A stretch of DNA of 8,341 nucleotides from Chlamydiota bacterium (GTDB lineage Bacteria; Chlamydiota; Chlamydiia; Chlamydiales; JAJFMI01). Positions 5,309-8,341 of this stretch are shown one piece after another. Each line of letters opens with the position of its first letter. Positions within the stretch are counted from its first letter, which is position 1. A program made the translations under genes and the position numbers. Under the pieces are notes generated by a model. The model saw only the letters and a program-made list of their open reading frames with translations, made no database searches and was not told the DNA's origin. The stretch covers positions 1 to 8,341 of the forward strand of contig JAJFMI010000127.1 in assembly GCA_021772235.1 (NCBI GenBank). Reading direction: 5' to 3'.

Positions 5309-5778
5309 TTGGTGAAAAAGGCGTAAGGGGTTTCTTCATCGCCATTTTTGATATGCAGATGCACGATATGCGGAGCCAATCGGTAGGAGACGCTTTCTGC
5401 ATGGGAAAAAAGCTCTTCTTCTCTTCTTGCTTTGCCATCTAGAGAAGTAAGTTCAAGAAGATATTTTTCGTTTTTGCAAAAAAGTTTTGCGCGAACGTTA
5501 TGGCAAAAGGCTTTTTCGGGATCGATGCCGTTATCAAAGGTAAATTGCAGGTTTTCATCATCATCCAGGGCGAGGTTTTCCGTTGGAATAATGGAGGTAA
5601 ATATTTGAGAGAGGCGTTCTTGTAGCAGTTTTCTTTGGAGTACAGCGGTTTCTGCTTTTGCCAGTTCTACTTTAAGCAAGACTTGCCGTTTGTAGCTGGT
5701 GAAAAGTGTGGTGGAGACAAGTGCCAAAAGTGCAAAAGCGATGATGACTTCAATTAGGGTAAAGGCTCTTCGTTTCAT
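5305..5778 (-). CDS. Type II secretion minor pseudopilin, GspJ-like
   Basis: 157 residues opening MKRRAFTLIEVIIAFALLAL. This is a class III prepilin signal: basic leader, predicted cleavage after Ala5, Phe6 at +1, Glu10 at +5 and a long hydrophobic helix to about residue 28. Ala instead of Gly at -1 is not the consensus but is found in some prepilins. After a coiled helix (about 29-60) comes a short globular domain with a Cys pair (92 and 101). The role is assembly of the periplasmic pseudopilus that drives type II secretion, after processing by the prepilin peptidase. It overlaps the GspK-like gene by 4 bases downstream and follows the OPT transporter by 21 bases. GspJ is the best guess from gene order (before GspK) and size; GspH or GspI cannot be excluded. 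No Shine-Dalgarno is present, and the start codon lies in a short inverted repeat. Confidence 0.8.
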   Translation of the reverse strand: MKRRAFTLIEVIIAFALLALVSTTLFTSYKRQVLLKVELAKAETAVLQRKLLQERLSQIFTSIIPTENLALDDDENLQFTFDNGIDPEKAFCHNVRAKLFCKNEKYLLELTSLDGKARREEELFSHAESVSYRLAPHIVHLHIKNGDEETPYAFFTK

Positions 5779-5816
5779 GGTATCAATTATACCATACTAT
5801 TAGTCACCTCTATCAA
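5777..5816 (-). promoter_or_regulatory. Inverted repeat over the pseudopilin start and a candidate internal promoter
   Basis: ATGGTAT (5777-5783) and ATACCAT (5789-5795) form a 7-bp stem with a 5-base loop that includes two bases of the pseudopilin start codon. On the minus strand the loop region reads TATAAT (5791 to 5786), with TTGATA (5816 to 5811) 19 bases upstream inside the 3' end of the transporter gene. Transcription from it would begin at about the ATG. It is either an internal promoter making a leaderless pseudopilin message, or a start-codon hairpin controlling translation. Confidence 0.35.
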
Positions 5817-7659
5817 GGGAAGAATTTTTTTGAGCCAGGTGGCCGAGACCGGCTGCAAGCCCAATAAATAAAATTACGGAAACGTAATCGGAGAGTTTGC
5901 CAACCGCCGCCGCCGGAATAATGCCTAGTACGGTTAGAAGAGCTACGACAACTCCTGTGCAGGCGTCTCCAGCAATCAATCCCGATGCGGCAAGTACGCC
6001 ACGCTCTTCTGTAAGTTTATCTTTAGAAAAATGATTCACAATTCCACGAAGAGCTCCGCCAATGACTGTGGCAGAAGAGAGTGAAAGGGGGAGGTAGAGG
6101 CCGATGGCAAAGGGCAAAATCGGCACGCGCACAAGGGCCATTACGAGACCAAGCAAAACACCAATTCCCACCAGAGTTACTGGTAAATCTTGTGAAATAA
6201 CGCCCTTTGCGATCATCGCCATTAGCGTTCCTTGCGGCGCTGGAAGTTGTTCACTTCCAAATCCATACGCTTCATTTAACAGGTAGAGCGTCCCGCCAAT
6301 TGCTAGGGCGGGTAATACCACTCCGACCATTTCGGCAAGTTGCAATTTACGCGGGGTAGCTCCGAGCAAAAAGCCCGTTTTAAGATCTTGTGATGTGGTG
6401 GCGGCAAGAGCAATTGCTACATTTGCAACGCAGCTCATCGTAATGGCTGCCAAAAGATAAATCCGATCGGTCCAGCCGAGAGCAAGAAAAATAAAGCAGG
6501 TAATGAGCAAGGTTGTGATCGTCATTCCGGAAACGGGATTTGATGTAGAACCGACTAATCCGACTGTGATGGAGGTGACGCAGCTGAAGAAAAAGCCCAA
6601 GAGCACAAGTAAAACAATCGTGACAATGTTGAGATGAAATCCGGGAAAGAGCCAGAGAGTTAAAATAACACCGACAGATCCCAAAATGAGCCACTTCATG
6701 GAGATGTCCTGATCGGTACGCGCTACACCTTCTTTTGCTCCAAAGCCTTCAAAAAGCTCGCTAACGCTTGTGTGAATGGTTTTCCAGATGATGGGTAAAA
6801 TCTTCACCAAATTAAAAAGGCCGCCTGTCGCAACGGCGCCTGCACCAATGTAGCGCACATACGTGCCCCAGATCATGCTTGAGTCCATTTGATCAATCGA
6901 AATGGTACCGGGGAAAATAACAGTACCACCCGTTCCCATCATTTTGATTAACGGAATGATCACCCACCAGGCGATCAAGCCGCCAGAAAACATGATTGCG
7001 GAAATACGCGGTCCAATGATGTAGCCCACTCCCAAAAGCGAGGGCGTACAATCTATGGAAAGGACGGCATTTTGGAATTTGCGAAAGGTGAAAACAACTG
7101 TTTCATTCCAAAGGTAGAGCGCGCTATTGGCAAATTTATAGAGGGAACCAACGAGCAAGCCAATTCCTGCGAGCAGAGTGGAGCTTTTGCTGCCCTCGCT
7201 AGTTTTTAAAATTTCTGCGCAGGCGGTCCCTTCTGGAAAGGGCAGGATGCCATGTTCCCGCACGATGATAAAGCGACGCATAGGAATCATAAAAATGATT
7301 CCTAAAAGACCTCCCAAAAGCGCGAGTAAAAAGATATGTCCGCTTGTTGGTGCCGCACCCAAAATAAAGAGAGCGGGTACGGTAAACGCAATTCCTGCAG
7401 CGAGACCTTCGCCAACAGCTGCCACCGTCTGTACAATGTTGTTTTCTAGAATGGAAACGTTGCGAAAAAACAGTCGCAAAATCGCCATGGAAAACACCGC
7501 AGCGGGAATGGAAGCGGAGATCGTGGTGCCAATTTTTAAACCTAGATAGGCATTACCGACACAAAAAATAAGTCCGAGAATGATCCCTAAAAAAATTGCC
7601 TTAAAGGTAAATTCAGGAGGAGACTCATTCGCGGAAACGTAAGGTTTAAACTCTTGCAT
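5800..7659 (-). CDS. OPT family oligopeptide transporter
   Basis: A 619-residue, very hydrophobic polytopic inner-membrane protein, of the usual length for bacterial OPT proteins, with about 14-16 possible helices. The hallmark is the LENNIVQTVAAVGEG segment at 71-85, next to the first helices (GNAYLGLKIGTTISASIP at about 35-52). Further conserved blocks are GSTSNPVSGMTI in the middle and GDACTGVVVALL near the C-terminus. OPT proteins import small peptides or peptide-like metal chelates by proton coupling; the substrate here is not determinable, but peptide uptake would suit a host-dependent bacterium. The ATG at 7659 has only a weak GAGA upstream. The gene lies 25 bases after a GspI-like pseudopilin gene and 21 bases before a GspJ-like one, on the same strand, so it interrupts the pseudopilus set and may share its transcript. 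The protein appears complete and unbroken. Confidence 0.93.
   Translation of the reverse strand: MQEFKPYVSANESPPEFTFKAIFLGIILGLIFCVGNAYLGLKIGTTISASIPAAVFSMAILRLFFRNVSILENNIVQTVAAVGEGLAAGIAFTVPALFILGAAPTSGHIFLLALLGGLLGIIFMIPMRRFIIVREHGILPFPEGTACAEILKTSEGSKSSTLLAGIGLLVGSLYKFANSALYLWNETVVFTFRKFQNAVLSIDCTPSLLGVGYIIGPRISAIMFSGGLIAWWVIIPLIKMMGTGGTVIFPGTISIDQMDSSMIWGTYVRYIGAGAVATGGLFNLVKILPIIWKTIHTSVSELFEGFGAKEGVARTDQDISMKWLILGSVGVILTLWLFPGFHLNIVTIVLLVLLGFFFSCVTSITVGLVGSTSNPVSGMTITTLLITCFIFLALGWTDRIYLLAAITMSCVANVAIALAATTSQDLKTGFLLGATPRKLQLAEMVGVVLPALAIGGTLYLLNEAYGFGSEQLPAPQGTLMAMIAKGVISQDLPVTLVGIGVLLGLVMALVRVPILPFAIGLYLPLSLSSATVIGGALRGIVNHFSKDKLTEERGVLAASGLIAGDACTGVVVALLTVLGIIPAAAVGKLSDYVSVILFIGLAAGLGHLAQKNSSLDRGD
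7281..7304. repeat. 10-bp perfect inverted repeat within the OPT gene
   Basis: TAGGAATCAT (7281-7290) and ATGATTCCTA (7295-7304) are exact complements around a 4-base AAAA loop. The segment encodes GIIFMIP in a membrane helix. No U-tract follows, so it is not a terminator; the AT-rich Ile and Met codons may produce it by chance. Confidence 0.35.
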
Positions 7660-7684
7660 TTCTCTATTATCTCAAAAAATTATT

Positions 7685-8122
7685 TTATTTTGGAATTTCT
7701 TCTAGAAAAAGATGGTTTTGATACTTGTGTTCTTTTTTTTCACCTAGATAAATTTCGCATCGGACAAGCTTTGCGTTATGCCCGTCAGCGCCAAAGTTTT
7801 TGCGGCGCTTCCAGATGCGATAAGAGCGCATTACGGAGCGCTTTTTTCCAGGAATTATTGAAAAAGTAAACTTTTCCATAGGAAAAAATTCGGCTTCTGC
7901 TTTGGTCCAGGCGATTTCTCCAAATGGGTGGTTATCTAAATAATTTTCTTGAATATCTGCAAAGCTTATCTCAGAGATGCGCTCAAATTCTATTCCTTCT
8001 AAGGCTTTATAGGTCTTGCGCGCACAGAGAACAGGCCTCATGGTTAGCGCCGTTAGACAAAGAGCCAACAAGCTAATGCCGATCAATACTTCGAATAAAA
8101 GATAAGAATTTTTCTTTCTCAC
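7685..8122 (-). CDS. Type II secretion minor pseudopilin, GspI-like
   Basis: 145 residues from a GTG start. The N-terminus MRKKNSYLLFEVLIGISLLA is a class III prepilin signal: three basic residues, predicted cleavage between Ser6 and Tyr7, Glu11 at mature position +5, and a hydrophobic helix to about residue 27. Ser replaces the usual Gly at -1. The remainder is a small globular domain with charged C-terminal strands (IYLGEKKEHKY) and single Cys residues at 33 and 122. It should be a minor subunit of the type II secretion pseudopilus. It is the first of four co-directional genes here; the OPT transporter follows after 25 bases. No in-frame ATG lies upstream and there is no Shine-Dalgarno. GspI is suggested by size and order, but GspH is possible. 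Comparable unnamed genes follow gspG in Chlamydia. Confidence 0.78.
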   Translation of the reverse strand: MRKKNSYLLFEVLIGISLLALCLTALTMRPVLCARKTYKALEGIEFERISEISFADIQENYLDNHPFGEIAWTKAEAEFFPMEKFTFSIIPGKKRSVMRSYRIWKRRKNFGADGHNAKLVRCEIYLGEKKEHKYQNHLFLEEIPK

Positions 8123-8128
8123 AAGAAT

Positions 8129-8157
8129 ATTTTAACAGGAAAGGAGGCACTGAACAA
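8129..8157 (-). promoter_or_regulatory. Candidate promoter of the pseudopilin/OPT gene set
   Basis: On the minus strand TTGTTC (8157 to 8152) and TAAAAT (8134 to 8129) are 17 bases apart. The -10 matches five of six consensus positions, the -35 only three. The -10 ends 6 bases before the GTG start, so transcription would begin about at the start codon, matching the lack of a Shine-Dalgarno. Confidence 0.35.
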
Positions 8158-8220
8158 GTCAGATTTTCGAAAAAACATTTATTCACTTCTTTCATAAGGA
8201 AAAAAAAGTCATTTTTGTTA

Positions 8221-8226
8221 TATAAT
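8221..8226 (+). promoter_or_regulatory. Candidate -10 element for the gene at the right edge
   Basis: TATAAT occurs 35 bases before the ATG at 8262, in an AT-rich stretch. No convincing -35 is seen at 16-18 bases upstream. It would drive the plus-strand gene, divergent from the pseudopilin promoter. The 139-base region 8123-8261 otherwise contains only A-rich tracts. Confidence 0.35.
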
Positions 8227-8261
8227 GAGTAGACCAGACAACTAATTATTTTTTTAAATTA

Positions 8262-8341
8262 ATGGAATTTCAAGGCAGAGCTTTTTACAACCTTTTGCAG
8301 ATCAATTATCTCGAAGATCCTTCGATAGATGTTGAGCATTG
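8262..8341 (+). CDS. Start of an unrecognised gene (runs off the right edge)
   Basis: From ATG 8262 the frame is open for 26 codons to the window end (MEFQGRAFYNLLQINYLEDP, then SIDVEH). It has no signal peptide or membrane helix, and the short stretch is a mix of aromatic and acidic residues. There is no Shine-Dalgarno, but a TATAAT lies 35 bases upstream. It is transcribed away from the pseudopilin genes. Too little is present to assign a family; that it is a real gene is inferred from the upstream promoter-like sequence and the natural amino-acid composition. Confidence 0.5.
   Translation, partial: MEFQGRAFYNLLQINYLEDPSIDVEH

Noticed and set aside
7281..7304. The AT-rich hairpin within the OPT gene as a terminator.
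   Set aside because: It has no following U-tract on either strand and lies deep within an intact coding region.
7178..7549. A 123-codon plus-strand frame rich in Lys, Arg and Pro opposite the OPT gene.
   Set aside because: It is the complement of hydrophobic transporter codons, and the conserved ENNIVQT motif lies on the minus strand here.
8137..8195. A perfect AAAGGAGG on the plus strand at about 8140, suggesting a tiny ORF (CTG start, 16 codons).
   Set aside because: No ATG, GTG or TTG stands at the right distance, and the predicted peptide has no recognisable features.

Overview
The window looks like a chromosomal segment from a chlamydia-related bacterium (environmental Chlamydiae). The main clue is the right half. 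It carries type II secretion pseudopilin genes of the kind found in the gsp locus of Chlamydia. Other clues are the moderately AT-rich composition, several starts without a Shine-Dalgarno sequence, and an OPT-type peptide transporter. The assignment to phylum is inference, because no rRNA or universal marker is present.

Left third (1-1965), accessory in character. Read on the minus strand from right to left, there is a gene for a secreted, beta-strand-repeat (bactofilin-like) protein (904..1662), then two tandem 58-residue cysteine-rich peptides (699..875 and 483..659), then the 5' part of a SagB-type flavin dehydrogenase (1..477, running off the left edge). The two peptides were found only by translating the minus strand by eye. 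Both have a leader ending in LLPGG and a core of alternating Cys and Ser/Thr (CTCS..GSCCSCSCG). That is the layout of streptolysin S-like thiazole/oxazole-modified peptide (TOMM/LAP) precursors. SagB is the enzyme that oxidises azolines to azoles in that pathway. The cyclodehydratase genes (SagC/SagD or a fusion), needed for a working pathway, should lie just beyond position 1. Upstream, on the plus strand, is the broken C-terminal end of a CPBP (CAAX/Abi) membrane protease (about 1774..1965). This is the family of SagE, the immunity or leader-protease protein of streptolysin S clusters.

Middle (1966-4536), plus strand: a PhoR-like membrane sensor histidine kinase, then 11 bases later an isopenicillin-N-synthase-like Fe(II)/2-oxoglutarate oxygenase that carries an apparent signal peptide. 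The two probably form an operon. No response regulator is visible.

Right half (4511-8122), minus strand: a GspI-like minor pseudopilin (7685..8122), an OPT family oligopeptide transporter (5800..7659), a GspJ-like pseudopilin (5305..5778) and a GspK-like membrane protein (4511..5308). All are closely spaced, and the last two overlap by 4 bases. The transporter sits inside an otherwise coherent set of pseudopilus genes. The oxygenase and GspK-like genes converge and overlap by 26 bases. At the right edge a divergent plus-strand gene begins at 8262.

No tRNA, rRNA, CRISPR array, insertion sequence or convincing intrinsic terminator was seen.
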